In this document: one piece after another, positions 24,873 through 35,503 of the stretch
Layout of the letters: each line of letters starts with the position of its first letter
Position numbering within the stretch: position 1 is the first letter of the stretch
Assembly: GCA_947650285.1 (NCBI GenBank)
Contig: CANTFL010000435.1
Span: 1-64,000 of the forward strand
Length of the DNA stretch: 64,000 nt
Direction of reading: 5' to 3'
Origin: Hyaloperonospora brassicae
Lineage: Eukaryota > Oomycota > Peronosporomycetes > Peronosporales > Peronosporaceae
The notes under the pieces: model-generated
Databases searched by the model: none
Told to the model about the DNA's origin: nothing
The model's input: the letters and a program-made list of their open reading frames with translations, nothing else
Made by a program: the position numbers and the translations under genes

Positions 24873-27800
24873 GTCAACAGGAGGGCAGCTTCACTTAATT
24901 GGTCTCAGTTGCTTGATTGGTCGACCAAAAGTTTTAGTTTTCAGCCAGTGATATTAATTGCTTGCAATTGTATGCATCCGACAGTCGCTATAGCATATTA
25001 AGACAGATGCGTTTGCTAGATTGACTGGTTGCGTAAGTGTGTTGGAAATGGGGACGATGAGACGAATTAGCTTAAAATTGAGGGACAAGTGGAAACGATG
25101 AAAGTAAAGTCGAGATTGTTAAGATACTGGTGCTCTATATTTAATGTTGAGCTTAACAATGAGGCCCCTCTTCCAAACTAAGACACGTTCGCGGACATGC
25201 CATTGATGATCATATTATAGAAGTCTGTCGATGATTTGAAGAGGAGCAAGACAAAGGGTCTTGCCATCTTCAACAGCTCAGACTTGCTAATCGTGCTCAG
25301 ACATCGCCCATTTCAGCAGATTACGAAACACTGTAATGTCAGATGATGGACCATACACACGTTCGAATAGGCTTCCTGGGGTGCTAAAGGCGCAAACGAT
25401 GCAAGTGAATCACAATACGGCTTCGCCCTTCTACTAAAAAATCATTTCAGAACACGTTATTCGTATTGCTCAAGTCCTTTATAATAGCTGCATAGATACA
25501 TGTACTATTGCAGCTGCCTCGTAGAATGCCAACCGAGGCACGATGGAATTATGTGCTGAATGTAGAATAGCTCTGCTTTACGAGCTCATGAATCAGTTCT
25601 ACGTACCATCAATGCAGTGAACAAGTTGGACGACGCTGTCTACTAAAATAAGAAGGGTCCCCATTTGCCGAAGAAGAACCGCCTGTCAATGAGGATGCTC
25701 GAGAGGCCATGCCCAGTGTTGTTTTATTTTTTGACGATCACCTCGAAGGTATCGTTACCAACAGCGGACGACAAACGGACCGACACTATAGATGGAGATG
25801 TTACTTCGCGACGCGTGCAAAAAGGCATTATAAATGGGCCTATTTCGCGATATTCTCTGTTACCGTTCATTTGCTCGGACGTTTGGTACATGAGCTGTAC
25901 AATGAAGTGAGAGTAGCTTGCGTGATTATTTACAGCTTATGAAACCCAATGTAGAGTCAGCATGTAGCATATCAAGAAAAAGTGGCACGTCTGCACCTAC
26001 CACACATATACCAGTGGTAAATTCTTCGCGTCGATATCATTCCGCAAGTGATGTCCGGTCGTAACGACGAGATCGAGTAAGTACGGATATGACAGGAACG
26101 ATATAAAACCGATACGTGGTCAGCCATGACAGGATCCCAAAGTATTACAATGTACCATACCTTCTATCAGCATCAGATTAGTAGTTTCAAAGTAGAAAAA
26201 TCCAGCCAAATAGTCAGGACGCCAGTTAGAGCGTATCCTGCTTGTCAGTACGTCGTCGATAATTTACTGCAGTATAGCACAATGGACACCATGAAGTGTT
26301 GCAGTAACAAATTGTGGCATCCGGAGCCTGTGGAATAGTAATCACTTTGTTTATATTACCGCACTCCTTGTCTTACATTGCTTTACCTGGCTCCTTCATT
26401 CTGCCACTGGCGATGGGTCGTTAAAAATTATGGACAGGTCCAATTACATGTGAGCTGCGAAGCATACCTTCTTTATTTCGAGCATCGAAATCTGTCAGGG
26501 TCGTGCTGGTTTTATTTTACCGACATATCGACTACGATACGATACAATATGTGCAACAGCTATCGCTATATCTATGGATGTCGAATGGTTCTTTGGTCTT
26601 TAAGATTTCGTATAATCGTTATCGAATTATTAGACATGGACACAATCGAAAAGAAGGGATCATATTCGATGTATCGAGTCTTATTATGAAAAAGAGAAAA
26701 TGAAGCGAAAAGGAGAGTGTAAGTGTGTCATTACCGTCCTGTCTCCAAATTCAAACAGTGATCACACGATAACCGGTTGATAATTCTCCTTGCGTATGTT
26801 TCATGGTGGCCGCATGTTCTTTCATTCACGTGTCTACTCTGAAGCATTCGGGAGCGAAAGTGGTCGTGCAATACGACCGGTACCGGGTGTCGGGAAGTGG
26901 TGGAGGTGTGGAAGCCGTATATATGCCTTCCACTTTAAAGTGTTTGCTTTATGTGAGTGATGCTGGACGGTGTCTGTGCTGAACTTAAAGCCGGTCTCTA
27001 TATTTTATGACAAAGGTTTTGCTTTCGCCGCTAGCTTTTCTTCTTCCATCCATCATCGGCAATGATGTCATGAATGAATGGGTACGACATATTTTTTGTG
27101 TTGTCGCATTTCGATGAGGGAAGGAGAGGAGCAGAGGCTAGCGGCTCTACTTACTTTTTCGAAATGCAGTTGATGATAGCTTCTTAGCCGCTAGCTTCTT
27201 CGTAGCACAAGAGCAACACAAAGAGGCAAGCGACGCTGTTTCAGCTCAAAAGCGGTTTTCGTTTTTGCATTATTTCATAGCCATACATGTCAGCACGACC
27301 TTCTTCCACTTGTATCGCGTTATTACTGCCGTCTGCCATACGACGTGAGGCCATGGGAGTAGTGGGTACTTTGTAAGAGTCCGTGCGTACAAACAATAGC
27401 AGCTGAAACAGCAGGCTGACGATTCAAGCGCAAGTGTGGAGAGCTGCTCGAATGATAGATAGAAAACCATGACCAAAATTGAGCAATATCATTGCTTGTT
27501 TAAAGCCTTATAGCCGAGGCCAATCAACCAGGTCGCAGAAACTTTTATAATTTCTTTTGTATAGGGACCAGCTATGTGTTCGAGAACAAGCAAAATACTG
27601 AGTTCTCCGAGTCGCATAAGCACGATTTTAAAAGTTGTACAAGACTATTGCCTGACACAGCCACATGTAACAAAATTTCAAGCTTTCTTAAGATGAATTC
27701 GACGAACTCCGTTCTCTTGACTACTCTCACTTCTTCATTTTTGTACAGCTAGTTGAATCGCTGGTGATCCGCCACTTCGCTAGATGTTTGGATTAAACAC

Positions 27801-28128
27801 ATTTCTACTTTCTACTATATCATGACCGACTTCATTTATGCGTCATGTCGTCGGTAAATTTTTCTCCTTCCTACTCACTGGGAAACCTTGTTGATTGGTC
27901 GGATCATAGCCAGACCGACGCTGTTTACGGCGAACAGAGCCCTTTACTGCAGTAAATCTGTTCGCCAATGCAAATCCTCATCAATATAATGATACAAATG
28001 ATAGGATCAATAATGCAAGCAATATGCTCGTTCCGTCATACCTTGTCAAGACAATCGAATCTCTAGTCCTTTTCGTATTCCAAACTAGAACAAACAGCCA
28101 CAAGTCCATCTCATGCCTATGCAATTGG
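24873..28128. other. Intergenic DNA upstream of TRM6
   Basis: About 3.2 kb with only short, unrecognised frames. CCGCTAGC occurs at about 27030 and 27189 and inverted (GCTAGCGG) at about 27138, suggesting a small decayed repeat. The first few hundred bases next to 24872 should hold the TRM6 promoter, but I see no defined site. Nothing else supported. Confidence 0.45.
28124..28128. repeat. Target-site duplication ATTGG (left copy)
   Basis: ATTGG immediately precedes the LTR that starts at 28129. An identical ATTGG follows the outermost LTR end at 43569 (43570-43574). It therefore marks the insertion of the outer element of the nest, not the inner one. Confidence 0.75.
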
Positions 28129-28635
28129 TGTAACGGGGTCACACATAATGGGTACATGGTACCCTGTGTTGTTGACACCCGGGACGGTATCCCATTAAAA
28201 TAAATAAAAGAATATCGAAGACTGGTGTCTGTCATCAATTGATTGCAAGATCTTTTAAGAGGTTATTTAGGGCAGGTTAAATATGTTGTTCTAAGGTGTT
28301 CTTTTAGGTTAAATGAAGAAATAAAATTCAGTTCCCATTTTGATCAACAAAAGACACGTGCCTCTCTGAGGCGTCTTGCGATCGTAAGGAAGTAGCAACT
28401 CCTTGTTAAGGCAGCTACTCCTTGTGCACTTAGTGCGTTCGATTCTTTGAATCGTTTGGTCCCCCTGGAACAGGGACCGTAAGCTCTTTGAGCTGTTGAC
28501 TCTCTGAGTCGGGTTCTCTGAACCACCTTTAAGCTCTCTGAGCTGTTGACTCTCTGAGTCGGGTTCTTTGAACCAAAGTTGCTCATTGAGCGTAAAGTCT
28601 TCCTCTGACTTAAGGAGCTGTGTAGCTCCGCTACA
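28129..28635 (+). repeat. Chimeric 5' LTR
   Basis: 28129-28216 aligns without gaps to 43089-43176, the start of the outer element's 3' LTR. 28217-28635 aligns without gaps to 35623-36041. It begins TGTAAC and ends GCTACA. The last 270 bases are a run of about twelve small hairpins (see findings). Transcription would start here, but the U3 head is foreign. Confidence 0.9.
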
Positions 28636-28637
28636 CT

Positions 28638-28645
28638 TGGTAGCA
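28638..28645 (+). promoter_or_regulatory. Primer-binding site (TGGTAGCA)
   Basis: Two bases after the LTR, TGGTAGCA is complementary to a tRNA 3' end reading TGCTACCA, as in eukaryotic initiator Met tRNA. The same octamer with the same 2-nt spacing occurs in the 45-53 kb element (52946-52939, minus). The match is short, so the tRNA identity is inference. Confidence 0.65.
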
Positions 28646-28694
28646 CTTGTAGTCAATCTACACCTGAGTCGGTAACGACTGATCCTCTGCGAGG

Positions 28695-29728
28695 ATGGAG
28701 CGACCCACACCCCTCTCTGAGGCTCAAAAGGTCGCGCTTGATAAGCTGACCGCGGCCGTAGGCCTAGAGTATGTGGAGTTTCTAGCTGCACAGGGTCCCG
28801 ATGTGCTCAATGCACGAGTCGAGGCCTTTATGCAGTATGAAACGGCCCTGTTGGGTCAGGTTCAAAACCAAGTAGCGTCGGCTATGCCGACACGCTACGT
28901 GGCTATGCCACCAGAAGAGGCTAAGCCTCGTCCCCTTCGGGTGGATGTTAAACTTTACTCCGGGAAGGAGGGGGAAACTTGACCCTCTGGATCCGTGAGA
29001 TTAAGATGGCTATGGACTCTGGTCTCATCTCACTAGAGAACCAGCGGGTCTCTTTGGCCATCTCTAAGCTCGATGGTAGAGCTAGAGAGTGGGCTCTGAC
29101 GTGTGGCACGTCGGTCAATTTGGCATTTCCCACGTGGGAGTCGCTCAAGATAGACCTCATGCGAGTTTTCTCGCCGCCTAACCAGGCATATCGCGTGCGA
29201 TCACGCTTCTTATCAACCCGTCAGGGTAAGAGTGAGTTAACGGACTATGTCCAAGAGTTGAGAACTCTAATGGCTGCTATGCAGTCTGACCCTCTCCCTG
29301 AGACTGTCTACGTGACAGTCTTCGTGGAAGGTCTCCGCACTGGCGTGGCCAGAACCGAGGTTTTTCGGGTTCATCCCTCTACCTTCGAGGAAGCTGTGAG
29401 CGTCGCTCAAAATGCTGAGCACAACTTCAAGTCGGCCAGACTTGGTTGGAATGGGTACAACCCAAGATTTGCGAGGGCAGCCTCTGCGAGGGCTTCGGCT
29501 TACTGTAAGCCAGAACCGATGGATCTCAGCCATGCTGAAGATGAAGGCGAAGCGGAGCTTCATGTTGCAGAGCAACGACAGGATGTGAGACGCTGTTACA
29601 CGTGCGGAAGCACTAAACACTTGCGTCCCACTTGTCCCTTGCATAAGCAGCAACCGACTCCTATGAGCCGAAACCCCAGCCTCAACCAGAAACCTGGTAT
29701 GGCACGGGGAAACGTCGACACCCAGTAG
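28695..29728 (+). pseudogene. gag (capsid, zinc knuckle), one frameshift
   Basis: The frame starts at ATG 28695 and runs to a TGA at 28980. The capsid continues in another frame (LTLWIREIKMAMDSGL, 28979 on) to a TAG at 29726-29728. One lost base near 28977 explains it. The capsid core has the Gypsy blocks WAL...TSVNLAF...LK and SELTDYVQELRTLM. A degenerate knuckle CYTCGSTKHLRPTC lies near 29597. The TAG sits in the 5' arm of a hairpin and is preceded by a slippery heptamer (next entry). The other copy (outer element) has a different indel here, so this break is private. Confidence 0.85.
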
Positions 29729-29750
29729 GCGCGGGGCGCCCTACTGGGGT
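29707..29750 (+). promoter_or_regulatory. Predicted -1 ribosomal frameshift signal at gag-pol junction
   Basis: Heptamer GGGAAAC at 29707-29713 lies in the X-XXY-YYZ register of gag (codons GGA AAC). A 7-nt spacer follows, then a hairpin whose arms are CCCAGTAGGCGC (29721-29732) and GCGCC-C-TACTGGG (29736-29748, one bulged C). The gag TAG lies in the 5' arm. Slipping back one base joins gag to the pol frame, which is open from 29647. The outer element keeps this stretch of 38 bases unchanged. Confidence 0.75.
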
Positions 29751-30490
29751 AGAACTAAGTTCTGTCACATCTCTACGAGATAAAGTGAAACAGGGCTTAG
29801 CCCCACTTAGCGCTGTGTCAGCCAACACAGAGCGTGGATACAAGCCTGGCTTGTTAGTCGCCGAGGCGACAGTAAACGGCTTTGAGAAGCCGTGGTCGAT
29901 TTTAATCAATTCAGGAGCATCATGTAACTATGCTCGACGTCGTTCCCTTGAGGGAAGTCAGCGATACGCTGAAGCGCTCAAAGCGCACGAAGGTGATTCG
30001 ATCACCGTTCGTTTAGCGACTGGTAGTCGCGTCACGGTGCCTAAAGTTCCGTTGAACTTAGGTGTGAAGTTTTTGGACTTTGACAGCATTGAACGTTGCC
30101 TCGTCCTCGATTTGGATTCGAGATATGATCTCATCCTGGGTATGGCTTGGCTTGAACGCCATGAGCCATGGATTGATTGGAGGTCTAAGACCTTAGGCGC
30201 AACGCGCAATGTTCCTAGCGAAGCTTTGGAGAGTCATGAACCCACCTTTGCTAGGCAACAAAAGCGCTATTGGCGCGAGCCATTGACGGAAGATGTCAAT
30301 GTGCTGGACATTGGTATGTCAGAGTTATTTAACTCGAATGTCGATGACATAAATATTGAGCGGAGCTCTTCTAACGCGTTTGGAGAGAGTTATACTCCGT
30401 TGAGTGATACTCGTTGTGATACTGAGTCACTGCATGCGTCAAACATGGTTGGCTTAGGGCCGAAACATCAAGAATGTAATTCCTCTGATG

Positions 30491-30850
30491 TAAGTGCGGT
30501 GGCACGTGAAAATACACAGAGTGAGGGCGGCCGAGGTGGCACCTCACTGAATGTCGGTAATGACATTGATGGCGAGAAGCCAGAGCGTTCAGGGCTAGGC
30601 CCTAATGCTATAAGTGCGGTGGCACGTGAAAATACACAGAGTGAGGACGGTCGAGGTGACACCTCACTGAATGTCGGTAATGACATTGATGGCGAGAAGC
30701 CAGAGCGTTCAGGGCTAGGCCCTAATGCTATAAGTGCGGTGGCACGTGAAATTACACAGAGTGAGGGCGGCCGAGGTGGCACCTCACTGAATGTCGGTAA
30801 TGACATTGATGGCGAGAAGCCAGAGCGTTCAGGGCTAGGCCCGAATAATG
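30491..30850 (+). repeat. 120-bp tandem repeat, three copies, inside pol
   Basis: Copies start at 30491, 30611 and 30731 and are nearly identical. Each encodes 40 residues containing SAVARE(N/I)TQSE and [14 protein letters not shown]. The array lies in the spacer between protease and RT. Traces of the same unit are visible in the outer element near 38210-38250. Confidence 0.95.
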
Positions 30851-33412
30851 TACGTGAAGTGGTACGTGTAAATCCACTGGGTGAAGTGTTAGAGTTACGT
30901 AACACTTCACCAGATGTCGCTCAAGACATGGGCTCTCGTATAGAGCGTGCTAAGATGAATAGCAACCATGGGGACTTTGCTGTCCCGGCCTCTAAGAGGC
31001 GTAAGGTTTCTTTGAGGAAACAATCGAAGCGTAGGGTGGTGACTGTTAAGCGCCCAACGTTTAAGAAGTCACGGAGTGATAATAGTAATGATACACTGTA
31101 TACACTTGTCAATGGAGTGACTGGCCAGATCGATGGCAACATTAGTCTTGAGACTCTTCCATCCGTGGATAAAATCTGTGAGCTAGACGAGATGTCTGAC
31201 GGCGAATTTAGCCAAGCCTTGCAGGCGGGAGAATTCTCCGAGTTAGTGGTCATTCGGCCTGATACTGAGTTGAACTCATCCTCGTTATTGGACGAGTCTG
31301 TCCTTGAGGACACAAAGGCGGCATTGGATGCCCGTAGTGGATCCTCGATCCTTAAGGATCCTCTTGATCCGTTTTATCCTTTGGTAAAGGAATTTCAAGA
31401 CGTGGTGTGTCACGACCCACCGTCTGTATTACCTCCTGATAGAGGTGTGCGTCATGAAATTGACTTGGTTCCTGGAACTAAATACTGCGTAACACGGCAG
31501 TGGCCTTTGCCCAAGGAACAGTGTGACGTCATAGACGACTTCTTTCGTGCAAAGCACGCAGCAGGGATGGTTCGTGAGAGCAAATCTCCCCATTCCACAC
31601 CGAACTTCTGTGTCAAAAAGCCCAACGGGAAGTGGCGCATTGTTCATGCTTACAATAAGCTTAATGCGGCCACCATCCCGGCTCAGACACCAATTACGAG
31701 GAAGGATGTTCTTCAGAACAATATGGTGGGATGTACAATGTACAGTGCGCTCGACTTATTCGATGGTTATTACCAGCTTCTCATGCGAGAAAGCGATATT
31801 CCGCTGACAGCGGTCAGCACTCCAAGCGGTATGCTCTGGGAGTGGCTCGTTATGCCGCAAGGGCTATCAAATGCCCCGGCTACATTCAACCGTCTTGTGA
31901 CACAATTGTTTAGACCTCACAGAGGTTATGCACAGACGTACTTTGATGACATCTTTGTCCATAGTCGTGCTATGAACGGTCGGTCAGATGTGGATAATCA
32001 CATTGACCATTTACGAGCGGTGCTCGAGTGCATGCGCACGAATAAGTTGTACGCCAACGCGTCTAAGAGCATTTTTGGTGCAGAAGAGATTCCCTTTTTA
32101 GGGTGCTTTATTGGTAAGCAAGGCCTTAGAGCGGATCCCGCCAAGGTAAAAGCCATAGTTGATTGGCCGGTTCCAAAGAACCAAAAGGACTTACGTAAGT
32201 GGCTTGGTCTCGCCAATTACTTACACAAGTACAGTGCGAATTACGCAGACATGGCTCGGCCATTGACCAATCTCCTTAAAAAGGATGTAGAATGGTGCTG
32301 GACTAGCACTGAGCATGATGCTTTTCAAGCAGTCAAGGAGAGTCTCCTACATGCGCCCATATTGGCTTTGCCTGATCCTGAGCGATCTTTCAGTGTCGTC
32401 TGTGACGCATCTGACTTTGCCATAGGCAGCGCTCTGTTACAAACAGATGATGATGGGCGGGAACGCGTTATTGCGTTTGAGTCCCGACAGCTAAAAGCTG
32501 CGGAGAAGAACTATCCTGTTCATGACAAAGATCTACTTGCAATGAAGTATGCTCTCGTCAAATTCAGAGTTCATCTTCTTGGCTCTAAGCCGTTTGTGAT
32601 CTATACAGATCATGCGTCACTACGCACTGCGACCCAGTCGCCTCACCTCTCTCAGAGAATGGCTCGTTGGCTTTCCTTCTTTGCCGAGTACAACTTCGAG
32701 GTGAAGTATAATCCGGGCAAGCAAAATGCTTTGGCGGATGCGTTGTCACGCAGGCCTGACTATGAGCTTGCTCATGTTACGACTCTGTCGTCACCGGTCA
32801 CTGACCTAATCCGCACGGCGTATGTCAAGGATGAACATTGTGTAGCCCTGTTACGTGCTCTAGGGAGCGAGGAGTTTAAGGACTCGGACATAAAATTGTC
32901 GGCACGGTTACGTGCGAGGTTACATCGATATTCCATCGATCAAGGCCTGTTGTGCTATAGCACGGATGTGGAGGATACCCCTCGCATCATTGTCCCTCAT
33001 TATGAGGAGTTGAAGTATCGGATCCTCTATGAGGCACATGATACTGCGTTGAGTGGTCATCTCGGTCGTGAAAAGACCTACGGCTCTGTGAGCCAATGCT
33101 ATTGGTGGCCCAAACTATACAAATGGGTGAGCACCTATGTACGTTCGTGTGAAACGTGTCAACGGGTGAAACCCTCACCACATGCGGCAGCGCCGCTGGC
33201 TAGTTTGCCTATACCCAAAGGGTGTTGGGAGTCCATCAGTATGGACTTCCTGTTCGGTTTACCGAAGGATTCGTATGGAAATACGGGTATTGTGGTCTTT
33301 GTTGACCGTTTGAGCAAGATGGCTCATTTAGCGGCGGTTCCAGACACCATTGATGGTGAAGGTACAGCGACGCTGTTTATCGATCGCGTGTTTTTGACGA
33401 CTCGGTCTGCCG

Positions 33413-34588
33413 TTGGCAATTGTCTCTGATCGAGATCCCCGCTTCACTGGGAAGTTTTGGAAATCCGTCTTCAAGGTGCTCGGCACACGTTTGGACATGT
33501 CCACAGCGGATCATCCGCAGACCGATGGTCAAACGGAGCGCGTTAATCGTGTCATTGGTGACATCTTGCGTAGTGTTTGCGCTGAAACACCTAAGCGTTG
33601 GAGCTCGATGCTCCCTGTCGTTGAGTTTGCGTTGAATAACGCTGTGCATGCCTCCACCGGCTACACCCCGTTCTGCGTGAACGGTCTCACACACCCTCGC
33701 GTTCCGTTAACGCTACCACTACGTGGTTCAGGGCTTGGTGGGGGAGGAGTTGCCGATCGGCTTGCTGATATCAGCCCTGCTACTGTTCAAAAACAGGTAA
33801 GCGAGTTTCTCGCAACGCGATTGAATGTCTTACGACATGTGCGTGACGCACTGGCTGATAGCCAAGATAAGCAGAAGGAACAAGCAGATGCCAAAGGCAG
33901 AGGTTGTATTGAACGTTATAAGGTCGGAGACCAAGTTCTACTCAATGCTAAAAACCTACCTACAAATGTAGTATCCGCCGTCTTCAAGACGAAGTTGCGC
34001 CCGCGCTTCATTGGACCCTTTACGGTCGTCGCAAAGAAGGGACTTGCGTATACGCTCAACCTTCCGCGCAAACTGCGCACACACCCCGTGTTCTACGTTG
34101 GCATGCTTAAGCCGTATCGGGATCCGTCCCACGTGAACTTGGAGGCGCTTGCGCCGGGTAGGTTGGCTTTGCCATCGATTGCTGAATCCGTATCAGGAGG
34201 TCAAGCTGAGCCTCCATCCGGGCTTGGCCCAACTCCAACGCCCGAACACGAGCTCGCATTGCGTCGAACGCACTCTGGGTCTGACCCAACGTCTCACGGA
34301 GACCACTCAGCTCGAGAATCACCTTCTCGTGCTCCTCCTTCGGTATACCGACCACCTCCGACGCTGCTCGATGAGCAAGGGAACCGCCAATTCCATGTGG
34401 AACGACTCCTGAAACGACGTCGTCGTCAGGGTCAATACCAGTATCTGGTGAAGTGGCGAGGGTACCCGGAGTCGGAGAACTCGTGGGAATTTGAGGTACC
34501 CCTTCGGCAGGATTGCCTGTACGCCGTTGATGTTTTTGAACATCGTGGCAGGGGTCATCCTTCGACCGATATCGCTTCCCACCAATAG
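33413..34588 (+). pseudogene. pol: integrase core and chromodomain
   Basis: Continuation of integrase after the frameshift. VSDRDPRF (second catalytic Asp) is followed by TDGQTERVNR (catalytic Glu), a GPF-type C-terminal module (FIGPFTVVAKKGLAYTLNL) and a chromodomain near the end. The chromodomain contains FHVERLLKRRRRQG, YLVKWRGYP and NSWE, giving two of the usual aromatic-cage positions. A chromodomain on integrase directs insertion to particular chromatin in chromoviruses (family knowledge). The last 482 bases overlap the antisense gene. Confidence 0.88.
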
Positions 34589-35408
34589 TGGTGGAAGCAG
34601 GTGGGTCGTTTGGTTCCGCTTGACCAACTCCCACTTCCATCGGCACAGCCGGAGCATAGCGGGTGCGAAATCGCAATTGGCCTCTGGCCTTAAGCTTGGC
34701 ATAGTCATACCGAAGCTTTCGTTCGAGACGAACATCTGCCACATTGGCACTTGCTCTGAGAGCTAGCATGCTGCTGAGGTGACGTTTCCGGTGCACCCAG
34801 CGCACAAAAGTGTTGTCCTCCTCCTCCGGAGATTCGCCTGCGAATAAGATGATGGGTATACCCCTCATCGGTGGCACCGGTGCACCCCGTGCTTGCGTGT
34901 CAAGTCGCAACTTGTATTGACTTAGAGTCGTCAAGTGGGGTTGCAGGTACCTCTCACGAAGTGCCTGTCGGCTCGCCACTTTATCAGAAGATGTCGGCTC
35001 AGCGCCAATGGCCCACGTTGCCAGGGAATGACCTGTCGTTTGGCGTATACGCTCTTCCACATTGAGTGGCGTGAACTGATAGCCACGACGACCCTCAAGG
35101 TCTGCAGCAAGCTGCATACGGCGCTGAGCGCTCTCCTCTTGTTGGAATACCAACTCTTGTTGCTCATCGAGCGGGTTGGTGATGATGTGTTCACCTGCAT
35201 CTGTTGCATGATGCTGGGTTTCTAACGCGGCGGTCTCACTACGCTCGGCAAATGGGTTTGGTGCAGTATGAGGCGATGCCTCTTGCACTGGTGAGTTGGA
35301 CATTGTCCGTTCTTCACCACGGACATCGGTATCACTACCATAGTCCTCCCCCACATTAATGCCGAGGTAAGAAGAGAGAGTCGGGGACTCGTAAGGTGGC
35401 GATGCCAT
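34107..35408 (-). CDS. Antisense ORF of the young Gypsy element
   Basis: An uninterrupted frame of 433 codons from ATG 35408, in the context CACCATGG. It starts 108 nt inside the 3' LTR and reads back through the chromodomain and integrase C-terminus. The N-part is hydrophilic and acidic, with DEQQELVFQQEESAQ. The middle has RLERKLRYDYAKLKARG. The end, EEHEKVILELSGLRETLG and on to LDLLI, has a heptad pattern typical of a coiled coil. Relatives lie at 3539-4562 and 42979-42259. I recognise no family. An intact frame beside broken sense genes suggests either youth or use. Expression would need an antisense promoter in or near the 3' LTR, which I cannot show. Confidence 0.75.
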   Translation of the reverse strand: MASPPYESPTLSSYLGINVGEDYGSDTDVRGEERTMSNSPVQEASPHTAPNPFAERSETAALETQHHATDAGEHIITNPLDEQQELVFQQEESAQRRMQLAADLEGRRGYQFTPLNVEERIRQTTGHSLATWAIGAEPTSSDKVASRQALRERYLQPHLTTLSQYKLRLDTQARGAPVPPMRGIPIILFAGESPEEEDNTFVRWVHRKRHLSSMLALRASANVADVRLERKLRYDYAKLKARGQLRFRTRYAPAVPMEVGVGQAEPNDPPASTTIGGKRYRSKDDPCHDVQKHQRRTGNPAEGVPQIPTSSPTPGTLATSPDTGIDPDDDVVSGVVPHGIGGSLAHRAASEVVGIPKEEHEKVILELSGLRETLGQTQSAFDAMRARVRALELGQARMEAQLDLLIRIQQSMAKPTYPAQAPPSSRGTDPDTA

Positions 35409-35503
35409 GGTGTTTCGTGTTTTGCAAACCGTGAGGTTAGAGTGCACACACACCGTCCTCTTCGAGGAAAAGTTCGATTGACGTTTTGTGGTAACGTCAG
35501 TCT

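Larger units (their letters stand above)
29647..33429 (+). pseudogene. pol: protease, RT, RNase H, integrase N-part
   Basis: The pol frame is open from 29647; 1214 codons are counted from 29785. In order (from 29785): a protease with INSGAS near residue 42 (Asp expected, Asn found), three 40-residue repeats (residues ~236-355), a linker, RT from ~553 with YFDD at ~719, and Gypsy RNase H with [14 protein letters not shown] at ~872. Integrase follows: [10 protein letters not shown] and CETCQ zinc ligands (~1086-1125) and the first core Asp in SMDF (~1152). The frame ends at a TGA at 33427. Integrase continues in another frame from 33413, so one base has been gained near 33402-33411. Confidence 0.9.

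Noticed and set aside
28960..28990. A second programmed frameshift inside gag (GGGAAAC also occurs at 28973-28979)
   Set aside because: The heptamer is not in the slippery register of the upstream frame, and the outer element has a different indel at this place. A private one-base loss explains it better.
30491..30850. CRISPR-like repeat
   Set aside because: Direct 120-bp tandem copies with open reading frame and no spacers.
30468..30905. 145-codon minus-strand frame
   Set aside because: Produced by the 120-bp repeat being open on both strands; the sense frame is part of pol.
33402..33429. Programmed frameshift inside integrase
   Set aside because: No slippery heptamer or following hairpin, and the outer element shows the ancestral spacing, so a one-base insertion is the simpler reading.
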